From an uncultured Porphyromonadaceae bacterium (GTDB lineage: Bacteria > Bacteroidota > Bacteroidia > Bacteroidales > Muribaculaceae), in assembly GCA_947175495.1 (NCBI GenBank), contig CAMWNB010000005.1, forward strand, positions 1 through 64,000: a DNA stretch of 64,000 bases. Reading direction: 5' to 3'. A model generated the notes under the pieces. The model had not been told where the DNA came from, searched no databases, and saw only the letters and a list, made by a program, of their open reading frames with translations. Made by a program: the position numbers and the translations under genes. How positions within the stretch are numbered: the first letter of the stretch is position 1; the number at the start of each line of letters is the position of its first letter. Positions 1 through 10,246 of this stretch are shown in pieces.

Positions 1-1006
<1,006 letters not shown>

Positions 1007-4000
1007 ATGTTACTACGTTTTAGGCAGACGGTCAACAGAGTACTCGCGGCTCTGCTGTTCGTCTTTTTCATTTTCTCCGCGAACGCACAGGTGACGACCG
1101 CTTCTCTCGCCGGTCTTATCACGGAAGACAACAAGGAGCCCATCATCGGCGCATCCATCGTGGCGACGCACGAACCTTCCGGCACACGCTACAGCGCCAT
1201 CTCCAACATCGATGGCCGCTACTCAATCCAGGGCATGCGCGTAGGCGGCCCTTACACGGTGAGAGTCTCCTATGTGGGCATGCAGCCTGTGGCTTTCGAA
1301 GGCATCACGCTGCAGCTTGGTGAAATCGAGGAATTGAATGTATATTTGACGCCGGGTTCGACAGAGCTCGGCGAACTTATTGTTAAAGGACGATCCAGCA
1401 AGTTCGCTGCCGAGAAGACCGGTGCCACCACCAACATCTCGAACGCGCAGATTCTGGCCACTCCCACTGTGAACCGCAGCATCGAGGACCTTGCCCGTCT
1501 CTCTCCCTATGCCAACGGCATGAGCTTCGCCGGCGGCGACGGCCGCTCCTCCAACTTCACTATCGACGGTGCCAACTTCAACAACAACTTCGGCCTCACC
1601 GAAAGCCTTCCCGGCGGCGGCAGCCCCATCTCGATGGACGCTCTTGAGGAAATGCAGGTTGTGGTGGCTCCCTTCGACGTGCGCCAGACCAACTTCATCG
1701 GCGGCGGTGTCAACGCCATCACCAAGTCCGGCACCAACCAGTTCAAAGGCAGCGCCTACGTATATTATACCAACCAGGACCTCCGCGGCAACCGCATCAA
1801 CGGCGAGGACCTCGGCGGCCGTGCCGACGAAAGCCGCACCATCTACGGCTTCACCGTGGGCGGCCCCATCATCAAGAACAAACTCTTCTTCTTCGCCAAC
1901 TACGAGCACGAAGGCACTCCCGGCCAGGTGATCAAATACCGCGCACGTGAGTCCGCAAGCCAGGCTGTCGACGGCATGACTTCCCGCACTCTTGCCAGCG
2001 ACATGGACCTTGTGGCCAAGCACCTCCGCGACAAGTACGGCTACGATGCCGGCAGCTACAACAGCTTCCCCGGCGACGAGAGCAACAACAAGTTCCTCGT
2101 GCGCCTCGACTGGAACATCAACGACCACCACAAGGTGGCCCTCCGCTTCAACCACACCAAGAACCTCGCATGGAACGCCCCCAACGGCAACTCCTGCGAC
2201 GTGGCTCCCCGCCTCAACGGCACCTACCGCGTAGGTCCGCAGTCGATGGCATTCGCCAACGCCATGTACTCCATGGAAAACAAGGTGACTTCCTGGTCGC
2301 TCGACTTCAACAGCCGCTTCACCGACAACCTCAGCAACCAGCTGCTCTTCACCTACACCAACATCGAGGACATGCGCGGAAGCAACTCGAGCCCCTTCCC
2401 CTTCATCGACATCATGGCCGGCTACGACGCTTCCACCGGCGACCCCATCTACGAACCCTACATGAGCGCAGGCTATGAGCTCTTCACCTGGAACAACGGT
2501 GTGAAGAACAAAGTCTACAGCCTCACCGACAACCTCAACTGGACTCTCGGCAACCACCGCCTCATGGCCGGCATCAGCTTCGAGCACCAGTTCGCCAACA
2601 ACGCCTACATGCGCAACGGTACCGGCTACTACCGCTACTACTCCGTAGACGACTTCCTCAACGACCGCACTCCCCAGGGCTTCGCCCTCACCTACGGCTG
2701 GAACGGCGTGATGGATCCCAACGCACAGGTGACCTTCAACCAGCTCGGCCTCTACCTCCAGGACGAATGGAACATCGCCAAGAACTTCAAGCTTACCTAC
2801 GGCGTGCGTCTTGACGACCTCTTCTTCGACAACAGCGACCTCGCCACCAACAAGGCTATCTACGCCCTCGACTTCGGCGGCCAGCACATCGACACCGGCA
2901 AATGGCCTGGCAACCGCCTCCAGGTTTCGCCCCGTCTGGGCTTCAACTGGGACGTGCTCAAGAACGGCAGTCTCCGCTTCCGCGGCGGCACAGGCATCTT
3001 CACCGGCCGTCTGCCCCTCGTGTTCTTCACCAACATGCCCACCAACGCCGGCATGGTGCAGAACTCCGTAAGCTACAGCGCCGGCTCCCCCGAAGCCGAC
3101 GCCGTACTGGCCAAGTTCAACGGCGGCATGATCACCGACGTCAACGAAATGGTCAGCACCCTCGGCCTGCCCACCCAGCTCTCTGACGACGACCACGTGG
3201 CCGGCAGCAAGATCAGCGGTGTCGACGACAACTTCCGCATGCCCCAGGTGTGGAAGAGCAGCCTCGCTCTCGACTGGCAGGTGCCCGTCAAGTTCCCCTT
3301 CACCGTCACCGGTGAGTTCATGTACACCCGCCACATCAACGCCGTTGCCCTCCGCAACATCAACATCAAGCCCGTCGACGAATGGGTGTACGAGGACGGC
3401 GGAGCAGCCGGTCCCCAGTACTTCGAAGGTCCCGACAACCGTCTGATCTATCCCTCCAACTTCACCTATGTAAAGGGTAAGAACGCCGTCATGATGGGCA
3501 ACACCCACAAGGGCCACGGCTGGACCGCCAACCTCACCCTCAACGCGCGTCCCATCGACAACCTCGGCCTCATGCTCGCCTACACCCACACCGAGAGCAA
3601 GGAAGTCAGCGGCCTGCCCGGCAACGACCCCGTCAGCACATGGCAGGGCAACATCACCGTCAACGGTCCCAACTTCTGCACCGTGCAGCGCTCGCGCTAC
3701 GTCATCCCCGACCGCCTCATCGCCAGCGCCAACTGGACCATCCCCTTCGTGTACAAGGGTCTCGCACGCAACACCAACCTCAGCCTCTTCTACACCGGCT
3801 ACAGCTCCAACGGCTATAGCTTCTGCTACAGCAACGACATGAACGGCGACGGTATCTCCAACGACCTCATCTACATCCCCGCCGTGGGCGAGACGCTCAA
3901 CTTCAAGAACGCCGGCGATGCCGAGGCATTCGAAGCCTTCATCCAGCAGGACAAGTACCTCAACAGCCACCGCGGCCAGTACGCCGAAAGCTACGCCGCA

Positions 4001-4330
4001 CGCGCTCCCTGGGTGCACCAGTTCGACTTCCGCCTCATGGAAGAGTTCGAATTCAACGTAGGCAAGACCAAGCATGCCATTCAGCTCAGCTTCGACATCA
4101 TGAACATCGGCAACCTGTTCAACAGCAGCTGGGGTGTGCCCAAGGTGCCCACCCAGGCTTCCAACGACCTCCGCGTGCTCAAGTACGAAGGCATGGACGC
4201 CAACAAGCAGCCCGTGTTCTCCATGCTGAAGAACGCCAACGGCGAGTACTACTCCCACACCTACGACTACTCCTTCAACAACAGCTACTGCTGGCAGATG
4301 CAGGTAGGCATCAAGTACATCTTCAAGTAA
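1007..4330 (+). CDS. TonB-dependent receptor with N-terminal carboxypeptidase-regulatory-like domain (Oar-like, no SusD partner)
   Basis: This is an outer-membrane, TonB-energised importer of unknown substrate. Residues 1-27 form a signal peptide ending SANAQ. A carboxypeptidase-regulatory-like beta-sandwich follows (about 30-115, SLAGLITEDNKEPIIGAS and SYVGMQPV). Next is a plug domain (about 130-250, FTIDGANFNNNFG and GGGVNAITKSGTNQF), then a 22-strand-type barrel ending in aromatic QVGIKYIFK. Length (1107 residues) is normal. There is no SusC-type plug signature and no susD next door, so it resembles Oar-type receptors rather than a glycan system. A -7 box lies upstream at 967-974 and a hairpin terminator downstream at 4364. 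Asn/Asp/Thr codons are strongly biased to C-ending forms, suggesting high expression (inference). Confidence 0.9.
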   Translation: MLLRFRQTVNRVLAALLFVFFIFSANAQVTTASLAGLITEDNKEPIIGASIVATHEPSGTRYSAISNIDGRYSIQGMRVGGPYTVRVSYVGMQPVAFEGITLQLGEIEELNVYLTPGSTELGELIVKGRSSKFAAEKTGATTNISNAQILATPTVNRSIEDLARLSPYANGMSFAGGDGRSSNFTIDGANFNNNFGLTESLPGGGSPISMDALEEMQVVVAPFDVRQTNFIGGGVNAITKSGTNQFKGSAYVYYTNQDLRGNRINGEDLGGRADESRTIYGFTVGGPIIKNKLFFFANYEHEGTPGQVIKYRARESASQAVDGMTSRTLASDMDLVAKHLRDKYGYDAGSYNSFPGDESNNKFLVRLDWNINDHHKVALRFNHTKNLAWNAPNGNSCDVAPRLNGTYRVGPQSMAFANAMYSMENKVTSWSLDFNSRFTDNLSNQLLFTYTNIEDMRGSNSSPFPFIDIMAGYDASTGDPIYEPYMSAGYELFTWNNGVKNKVYSLTDNLNWTLGNHRLMAGISFEHQFANNAYMRNGTGYYRYYSVDDFLNDRTPQGFALTYGWNGVMDPNAQVTFNQLGLYLQDEWNIAKNFKLTYGVRLDDLFFDNSDLATNKAIYALDFGGQHIDTGKWPGNRLQVSPRLGFNWDVLKNGSLRFRGGTGIFTGRLPLVFFTNMPTNAGMVQNSVSYSAGSPEADAVLAKFNGGMITDVNEMVSTLGLPTQLSDDDHVAGSKISGVDDNFRMPQVWKSSLALDWQVPVKFPFTVTGEFMYTRHINAVALRNINIKPVDEWVYEDGGAAGPQYFEGPDNRLIYPSNFTYVKGKNAVMMGNTHKGHGWTANLTLNARPIDNLGLMLAYTHTESKEVSGLPGNDPVSTWQGNITVNGPNFCTVQRSRYVIPDRLIASANWTIPFVYKGLARNTNLSLFYTGYSSNGYSFCYSNDMNGDGISNDLIYIPAVGETLNFKNAGDAEAFEAFIQQDKYLNSHRGQYAESYAARAPWVHQFDFRLMEEFEFNVGKTKHAIQLSFDIMNIGNLFNSSWGVPKVPTQASNDLRVLKYEGMDANKQPVFSMLKNANGEYYSHTYDYSFNNSYCWQMQVGIKYIFK

Positions 4331-4363
4331 GATCAAGTAAGGAACAAGCCATCGCATAATCCG

Positions 4364-4395
4364 CAGGCCGGCCCGGAGCCATCCGAGCCGGCCTG
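4364..4395 (+). terminator. Hairpin after the TonB receptor gene
   Basis: Two arms, 4364-4376 and 4383-4395, pair over 12 base pairs with one mismatch around a 6-base loop. It lies 34 bases after the receptor stop and before the next gene. The following bases are only weakly T-rich, so termination strength is uncertain. Confidence 0.5.
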
Positions 4396-4447
4396 TCGCA
4401 TTTGCGCACGCGTGCAATAAAATGCGCGCGCGGGCGTTATTCATTAT

Positions 4448-7400
4448 ATGGCTCAACTGCGAGTGGCACCGATGTTAGTCCGCCGCTGCGGCCGGGAGCG
4501 CCGGGGCGTCGCCCTGAGGGTGCTGCTCGCGCTGTGGCTGGCCGTTGTCGTGTGCGGCTGCGCGTCCACCCGCAAGAACACCGCCGCCACGCGCAACTAC
4601 AACGCCTTCATCACCCGCTACAACATCTACTACAACGGCGATACCCACTATCGGGAGACGCTGCAGAAAATGGAAGAAAGCTACGAGGACGACTATTCCC
4701 GCCTCGTGCTCATGCACCCCGTCGAGGCCAAGGGCCGCGAGCAGACACCCCAGCCCGCAGGCAACTTCGACCGAAGCATCGAGAAAGGGCAGAAGGCCAT
4801 ACAGCTGCGCAGCATCAAGAAGCGGCCCCGCCGCAAGCCCGGCCGCAGCGGCGACCCGGCCTACCAGGCATGGCTCAAGCGCGACGAGTACAACCCCTTT
4901 CTCCACAACGCGTGGATGATGATGGGCCGCAGCCAGTTCTTCAACGGCGACTTCCTCGGCGCTGCGTCCACCTTCTTCTACATCAGCCGCCACTTCTCGT
5001 GGCTGCCGCAGACGGTCACCGAGGCCAAGCTCTGGCAGGCGCGCAGCTATGTGGCCATGGACTGGCTCTACGACGCCGACATCATTATCGGACGCATCAA
5101 GCCCGACCAGCTCGTCAATCCATCCCTGCGCGGCCTCTATGCCTACGTCAAGGCCGACTGTCTCGTGCGCGGCGGCCACTACGAGGAGGCCGTCGAACCG
5201 CTACGCGAGGCCGTCAAGGCCGCATCCGGCGCCCAGCGCATCCGCCTGCGCTTTCTGCTCGGCCAGGTGCTCGAGCGTCTCGGCAGACGCAAGGAGGCCT
5301 ACGAAGCCTTCGGGAAGGCCGCGTCATCGTCGTCGGCCACCTACCGCACCAAGTTCAATGCGCGCATCAAGCAGAGCGAGGTCTACGACGGCGCCGACAT
5401 CGAGCCCGAAGTGCGCTCGTTGCGCCGCATGACGCGCTACGACCGCAACAAGCCGTATCTCGACCAGATATACTACGCCATCGGCAACCTGTATCTCACG
5501 CGCGCCGACACCGCCGCCGCCATCGAGAACTATGCCCTCGCCGCCGCCAAGAGCGAGCGCAACGGCATTGAAAAGGCCCTCGCGCAGCTGCGCCTCGGCG
5601 GAATCTACTTCGACCGCCGCCAGTACTCCAAGGCCCAGCCTTGCTATTCCGAGGCGGTGCCGCAGCTTCCGCGCACATTTCCCGACTACGAAGCCATCAA
5701 GCGCCGCAGCGACGTGCTCGACGAGCTCGCCGTCTACTCCCAGAACGTCGAGTTGCAGGACTCGCTGCTCCGACTTGCCGCCATGCCCGAGGATGAGCGC
5801 ATGAAAGTGATACAGGGCATCATCGACGAGCTTGTGGCCCGCGAAAAGCGCGAGGCCGAGGAAGCGCGCCGCGCAGAGTACGAGGCCGAAGTGGCCTCGC
5901 GAGGCGACGAGACACAGGGCGGAGCCAACGCGCCCACCACCTTCAACATCAACACCGACAACTCCTGGTACTTCTACAACACGACTGCCAAGCAGGCAGG
6001 ACGCACCGAGTTCCAGAAGCGCTGGGGCTCGCGACGCCTCGAGGACGACTGGCGTCGCCGCAACAAGAACAGCTTCAGCAACGCCGAGTTCGATGCCGCA
6101 GGCTCCGATGCCGACGACGAGGCCACGGAGGAATCCGACACCACCGGCATCGATGCCGGTGCCGGCGCGCAGGAGACCGAAGCCGCCAACGACCCCCACA
6201 AGCCCGAGTACTACCTCAGGCAGATTCCGCAGACCGACGCCGAAAAGGCCACCTGCCACGAAATCATACAGGAGGGGCTGTACAACATGGGTGTCATACT
6301 CAAGGACAAACTCGAGGACTATGCCGCCGCCCGCGCCCAGTGGGACCGCCTGCTGCGCGACTATCCCGACAACATCTACCGCCTCGACATATATTATAAT
6401 ATGTATCTGATGTATGCCCGCCGGGGGCCCGCCGCCGAGGCCGAGCGCTGGCGACGCCTCGTCATCGACGACTTCCCCGAGAGCACCTACGGCGTGGCGC
6501 TCCGCGATCCCGCCTACCTCGACAACCTGCGGCAGATGGACCGCCGCCAGCAGGAACTCTACGATGCCACCCTCGAGGCATATTTCGACAACCGCAACGC
6601 CGACGTGCACGCAGCCTATGCCGAGATGGAGAGCAAATATCCGCTCAGTCCCGTCATGCCTAAATTCATGTTCCTGCATGCGCTGGCCTACGTCACCGAC
6701 CGCAAGCCCGACGAGTTCAACGCCACACTGCGCGACCTGCTCAACCGCTATCCCGACACCGACATTACCCCCGTGGCCTCGGCGTGGCTCAAAGGCATGG
6801 CGCAGGGGCGGCAGCTGCAGTCGGGCGCCGGCAGCAACATGCGCGGCATGATATGGGACGTGCGTCTCACCGCCGACAGCACCGCCGTTGCCGCCGACGG
6901 CCCTGTGGAGTTCGACCTCGACCCCGCCAAGGAACAGTTGCTCGTCATGCTTTTCCCCACAGACTCCGTGTCGTCCAATGTGCTGCTCTACGAGATAGCC
7001 CGCCACAACTTCACGTCGTTCGTGGTCAAGGACTTCGAACTCGAGCCCATGAATTTCGGACGTCTCGGCATGATTCTTGTGCGCGGCTTCGCCAACATGG
7101 ACGAACTCAACCACTACCGCCGTGTGATGGCCGCCTCTCCAACCTTCCGCATCCCGGCAGGGGTGCGCCCCGTGGCCATAAGCGCTGCCAACTTCGACCT
7201 CCTGCTGCGCGCCGGACGCAGTTTCGACGATTATTTCCGCTATCTCGACGAGCAGAACTACATCGATGCCCAGGCCGGACTTCTGCAGCCCGGACAGATA
7301 GAAACCCTCCCCGAAGCCGCCGCCGCATCCACCGGACAGTCTGTCCCGTCCGACGAATCCGGTCTGCTTGACGAGCCCGACGAGCCGCTTGTTCCGGCTC

Positions 7401-7516
7401 CTCAGCCCGTGGCTCCGCGTCCCGCACCATCTTCCAGGCCTTCAGCTCCCGCACCCGTCCCGAATCCCGAGCCCGGCGACGGCGGCAGCGAAGGCGATGA
7501 CCCATTACTTGACTGA
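4448..7516 (+). CDS. Large TPR lipoprotein, PorW/SprE-like (T9SS-associated)
   Basis: The protein looks like the PorW/SprE family, periplasmic TPR lipoproteins needed for T9SS secretion and gliding in other Bacteroidota. Seen: a hydrophobic segment at about 21-35 ending in a lipobox with cysteine 38 (VVCGC-ASTRKN), then NYNAFITRYNIYYNGD, and many TPR-like helical pairs over about 100-450 and 590-780. A low-complexity acidic/Arg-rich linker lies around 460-580 and a Pro-rich tail after about 970. Length (1022 residues) fits the family. It ends 2 bases before porX, which is strong contextual support because PorX controls T9SS genes. An internal start (Met9) is possible. The assignment is by overall architecture and neighbour, so moderate. 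Confidence 0.7.
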   Translation: MAQLRVAPMLVRRCGRERRGVALRVLLALWLAVVVCGCASTRKNTAATRNYNAFITRYNIYYNGDTHYRETLQKMEESYEDDYSRLVLMHPVEAKGREQTPQPAGNFDRSIEKGQKAIQLRSIKKRPRRKPGRSGDPAYQAWLKRDEYNPFLHNAWMMMGRSQFFNGDFLGAASTFFYISRHFSWLPQTVTEAKLWQARSYVAMDWLYDADIIIGRIKPDQLVNPSLRGLYAYVKADCLVRGGHYEEAVEPLREAVKAASGAQRIRLRFLLGQVLERLGRRKEAYEAFGKAASSSSATYRTKFNARIKQSEVYDGADIEPEVRSLRRMTRYDRNKPYLDQIYYAIGNLYLTRADTAAAIENYALAAAKSERNGIEKALAQLRLGGIYFDRRQYSKAQPCYSEAVPQLPRTFPDYEAIKRRSDVLDELAVYSQNVELQDSLLRLAAMPEDERMKVIQGIIDELVAREKREAEEARRAEYEAEVASRGDETQGGANAPTTFNINTDNSWYFYNTTAKQAGRTEFQKRWGSRRLEDDWRRRNKNSFSNAEFDAAGSDADDEATEESDTTGIDAGAGAQETEAANDPHKPEYYLRQIPQTDAEKATCHEIIQEGLYNMGVILKDKLEDYAAARAQWDRLLRDYPDNIYRLDIYYNMYLMYARRGPAAEAERWRRLVIDDFPESTYGVALRDPAYLDNLRQMDRRQQELYDATLEAYFDNRNADVHAAYAEMESKYPLSPVMPKFMFLHALAYVTDRKPDEFNATLRDLLNRYPDTDITPVASAWLKGMAQGRQLQSGAGSNMRGMIWDVRLTADSTAVAADGPVEFDLDPAKEQLLVMLFPTDSVSSNVLLYEIARHNFTSFVVKDFELEPMNFGRLGMILVRGFANMDELNHYRRVMAASPTFRIPAGVRPVAISAANFDLLLRAGRSFDDYFRYLDEQNYIDAQAGLLQPGQIETLPEAAAASTGQSVPSDESGLLDEPDEPLVPAPQPVAPRPAPSSRPSAPAPVPNPEPGDGGSEGDDPLLD

Positions 7517-7518
7517 CC

Positions 7519-9081
7519 ATGGCAAACAACTACCGCATACTCTGGGCCGACGACGAAATCGACCTCCTCAAGCCCCACATCATGTTTCTGCGCAACCGCG
7601 GCTACGACCTCGCCACGGCCTGCAGCGGCGCCGATGCCCTCGAGATGGCCTCGGCCGAGCCCTTCGACCTCATCATTCTCGACGAGAACATGCCCGGCCT
7701 CACAGGCCTGGAGACGCTCGCGGCCATCAAGCAGCGCATGCCCCATGTGCCCGTCATCATGATCACCAAGAGCGAGGAAGAAAACATCATGGACCAGGCC
7801 CTCGGCAGCAAAATAGCCGACTATCTCATCAAGCCCGTCAACCCCAACCAGATACTCCTCGCCATCAAGAAGCAGCTCGACTCCGGACGCCTCGTCAGCG
7901 AGCAGACGCAGGTCGACTACCGCCGCGAGTTCGCCGCCCTCAGCGACAGCATCAGCCGTGCCGACACCATCGACGACTGGTACGACCTCTACCGCCGCCT
8001 CGTGTTCTGGGACATGCAGCTCAGCTCGGCGGCCACCACCGGCATGGACGAGATGCTGCAGCTGCAGCGCCGCGAGGCCGATGCGGAGTTCGGCAAGTGG
8101 ATGCGCAAGCGCTACGAGCGATGGGCCTCCGAGCCCGACGCGCCCGGCCGGCCGCTCATGAGCCCCGAAGTGATGCCCCGCCACGTTATGCCCATGCTCT
8201 CCGACGGCTCCGGCAAAAAACTCTTTCTCGTCCTCATCGACAATTTCCGCCTCGACCAGTGGGCCACCGTCAAGCCTCTGCTTGCCGAGATGTTTACATT
8301 CGACGAGCAACTCTACACCTCCATCCTGCCCACGGCCACGCAATATGCGCGCAATGCCATCTTCTCCGGCCTGATGCCTCTGCAGATAGCCCGCATGTTC
8401 CCCGACCTGTGGGTCGATGAAGACAGCGAGGAGGGCAAGAACCTCAACGAGTCGCCCCTGCTCACCACACTCTTCGAGCGATTCCGCCGCCATGTGCGCT
8501 TCTCCTACAACAAAATCAACGACAGCGTGGGCGCCGAGCGTCTGCTGCGCGATTTCTCCAGGCTCGAGCAGAACGATCTCAATGTGGTGGTGGTCAACTT
8601 CATCGACATGCTTTCCCACGCCCGCACCGAGTCGAAGATGATACGCGAGCTCGCACAGACCGACGCCGCCTACCGCAGCATCACCGAGTCGTGGTTTCGC
8701 CATTCGCCCGTGCTCGACCTTTTCCGCCGCATTGCCGAGCGAGGCCACCGCGTGGTCCTCACCACCGACCACGGCACCGTGCGTGTGGAGCAGCCCGTAA
8801 AGGTGGTGGGCGACCGCAACACCAACACCAACCTCCGCTACAAGCTCGGACGCAATCTCGACTACGACGCGCGCCGTGTCTATGAAATCCGCGACCCCAA
8901 GCGGGTGGGCCTTCCCGCCCCCAACATCTCCACTGCCTACATCTTTGCCCTCGGCCGCGATTTCCTGGCCTACCCGAACAACTACAACTACTATGTGCAA
9001 TACTACACCGGCACCTTCCAGCACGGAGGCATCTCCATGGAGGAAATGCTGGTGCCGCTCATCACCATGACCCCGAAATGA
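7519..9081 (+). CDS. porX: PorX: response regulator with PglZ phosphodiesterase domain
   Basis: PorX is the response regulator of the PorX/PorY system that governs T9SS genes. The receiver domain spans about 1-120, with the acidic pocket ADDE (11-13), phospho-acceptor Asp55 (LIILDENMPG), Thr83 and Lys105. A helical linker follows, then a PglZ (alkaline-phosphatase superfamily) domain at about 230-515. Its likely zinc ligands are all visible: Asp241 (VLIDNF), Thr272 (LPTATQ), Asp417-His418 (TTDHGT) and His502 (QHGG). Length of 520 residues matches characterised PorX proteins. There is no DNA-binding domain, as expected. It follows the PorW-like gene by 2 bases and overlaps tsaE by 4, so the three are probably co-transcribed. 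No PorY kinase is in the window. Confidence 0.95.
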   Translation: MANNYRILWADDEIDLLKPHIMFLRNRGYDLATACSGADALEMASAEPFDLIILDENMPGLTGLETLAAIKQRMPHVPVIMITKSEEENIMDQALGSKIADYLIKPVNPNQILLAIKKQLDSGRLVSEQTQVDYRREFAALSDSISRADTIDDWYDLYRRLVFWDMQLSSAATTGMDEMLQLQRREADAEFGKWMRKRYERWASEPDAPGRPLMSPEVMPRHVMPMLSDGSGKKLFLVLIDNFRLDQWATVKPLLAEMFTFDEQLYTSILPTATQYARNAIFSGLMPLQIARMFPDLWVDEDSEEGKNLNESPLLTTLFERFRRHVRFSYNKINDSVGAERLLRDFSRLEQNDLNVVVVNFIDMLSHARTESKMIRELAQTDAAYRSITESWFRHSPVLDLFRRIAERGHRVVLTTDHGTVRVEQPVKVVGDRNTNTNLRYKLGRNLDYDARRVYEIRDPKRVGLPAPNISTAYIFALGRDFLAYPNNYNYYVQYYTGTFQHGGISMEEMLVPLITMTPK

Positions 9082-9524
9082 ACGAAATCACTTTCCACAT
9101 ATCCGGCCTCGCCGACCTTCCCGCGGCAGCCGATGCAATTGCCGGTGCAATGCAGGCCGCCGGTGCCAGTGTCGTGGCATTCGACGGCGAGATGGGAGCC
9201 GGCAAGACCACGCTCATCCGCGCGCTCGTAAGCCGCCTCGGAGCCGACGGCTGCGACACGGCCAACTCTCCCAGTTTCGCAATCGCCAACGATTACGGCC
9301 GCGCCGCCGACGGCCGCAACGTGTTCCATTTCGACCTTTATCGCCTCGAAAGTGCCGCCGAAGCCATGGACATAGGCTTCGAGGACTATCTCGACGGCGA
9401 CAACATCTGCCTTGTGGAGTGGCCCGACCGCGCCGAGGAGCTTCTGCCGTCCGACACTCTCCGCGTGGCCATCGCCCTGCTGCCCGACCGCACCCGCAGC
9501 ATGCGCGTCCATCTTCCCGCCTGA
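9078..9524 (+). CDS. tsaE: tRNA threonylcarbamoyladenosine biosynthesis ATPase TsaE
   Basis: TsaE is the small ATPase that works with TsaB and TsaD to make the t6A37 modification of ANN-decoding tRNAs in the cytoplasm. The Walker A motif GEMGAGKTT is at residues 37-45, NSPSFAI and the FHFDLYRLE segment (Walker B region) follow, and VEWPDR is typical of the C-terminal part. Length (148) is standard. The start overlaps the porX stop as ATGA, indicating translational coupling. A Sua5/YciO-family gene lies at 19320 in a separate operon. Confidence 0.96.
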   Translation: MNEITFHISGLADLPAAADAIAGAMQAAGASVVAFDGEMGAGKTTLIRALVSRLGADGCDTANSPSFAIANDYGRAADGRNVFHFDLYRLESAAEAMDIGFEDYLDGDNICLVEWPDRAEELLPSDTLRVAIALLPDRTRSMRVHLPA

Positions 9525-9542
9525 CGGAAAATACGTCGGCGG

Positions 9543-9574
9543 CTTGTGCATTTGCAAAAAAGTGTCTAACTTTG
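9543..9574 (+). promoter_or_regulatory. Bacteroidota promoter before the CHAT/CHASE2 block
   Basis: CTTG at 9543-9546 and TAACTTTG at 9567-9574 are separated by 20 bases, matching the -33/-7 arrangement. The ATG of the next gene is 16 bases downstream, which would give a very short leader. This promoter separates the five-gene block from porX-tsaE. Confidence 0.7.
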
Positions 9575-9589
9575 CATTAGACCAATCTT

Positions 9590-10246
9590 TTGCATATGTT
9601 CCGTGTTTTTGCCACTATCGCCATACTTGCATGCGCTCTCGCTGCGCGTGCGCAGAGTCTGCCTGCCGATTCGCTTGCGTACAATGCCGATGTGCAGCGC
9701 TTCTACCAGGGCTGCATGAAAATTGCCGAGGCAGAGAGCCTTGCCGACGCCGAGCTGCGCAACTCGGCCTACGCCGCAGCCATGACCCTGCTCAATACCC
9801 GTGCGAGCCGCAATCGCATCAGCCTCCGCGAGCTGCCTCTCGTGCTCGCCGATACGGCCGGCCTTGTGGCTGTAGGCCCTCTCAAGGAGTTCGCCTACGA
9901 CTACGCATATGCCCGTGCCCGCTACCGCGCCATCGACTTCGCCCCGTCGGGCATCACGCGTGGCGGCTTCAGCGGCTGTCGCGTCTTCGACATGAAGATA
10001 GCGCCCGGCGCCTCTGTCACAGGCACCGACCGCGTGGGTGGCAACTGCATCCTCCTGGCCATAGCGCAGCCCGGAGGCAGTGTCGAATTCTCGGTCGATG
10101 ACGCTCCCGGCACCGTCGTGTCCGGTTCCTATGAGGGCGGCATGGTGGCCTTCGCCGCCTGGTATGCCGGCCCCGAACACGCTGTCACCTATACCGTGCG
10201 CAACACCTCCGACCGCGCCATCGTCATAACCCTCGCATCCAACTGA
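9590..10246 (+). CDS. Exported protein of unknown function, first gene of the CHAT/CHASE2 block
   Basis: I do not recognise this family. Residues 1-22 form a signal peptide (hydrophobic FATIAILACALAARAQ). The mature part of about 195 residues begins with a helical half (to about 90) and continues with a probably beta-rich half containing SGCRVFDMKI and GGNCILLAIAQPGG, where two cysteines could form a disulfide. The Met at 9596 is an alternative start and leaves the signal peptide intact. Its stop overlaps the next start (TGATG), so it is translationally coupled to the CHAT gene and likely works with it in the periplasm or at the envelope (inference). Confidence 0.75.
   Translation: MHMFRVFATIAILACALAARAQSLPADSLAYNADVQRFYQGCMKIAEAESLADAELRNSAYAAAMTLLNTRASRNRISLRELPLVLADTAGLVAVGPLKEFAYDYAYARARYRAIDFAPSGITRGGFSGCRVFDMKIAPGASVTGTDRVGGNCILLAIAQPGGSVEFSVDDAPGTVVSGSYEGGMVAFAAWYAGPEHAVTYTVRNTSDRAIVITLASN

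Noticed and set aside
1223-4456. Open frame of 1077 codons on the minus strand
   Set aside because: It runs antisense to the TonB receptor gene; its Val/Gly/His/Glu-rich composition is the mirror of C-ending codons in GC-rich DNA, and no domain is visible.
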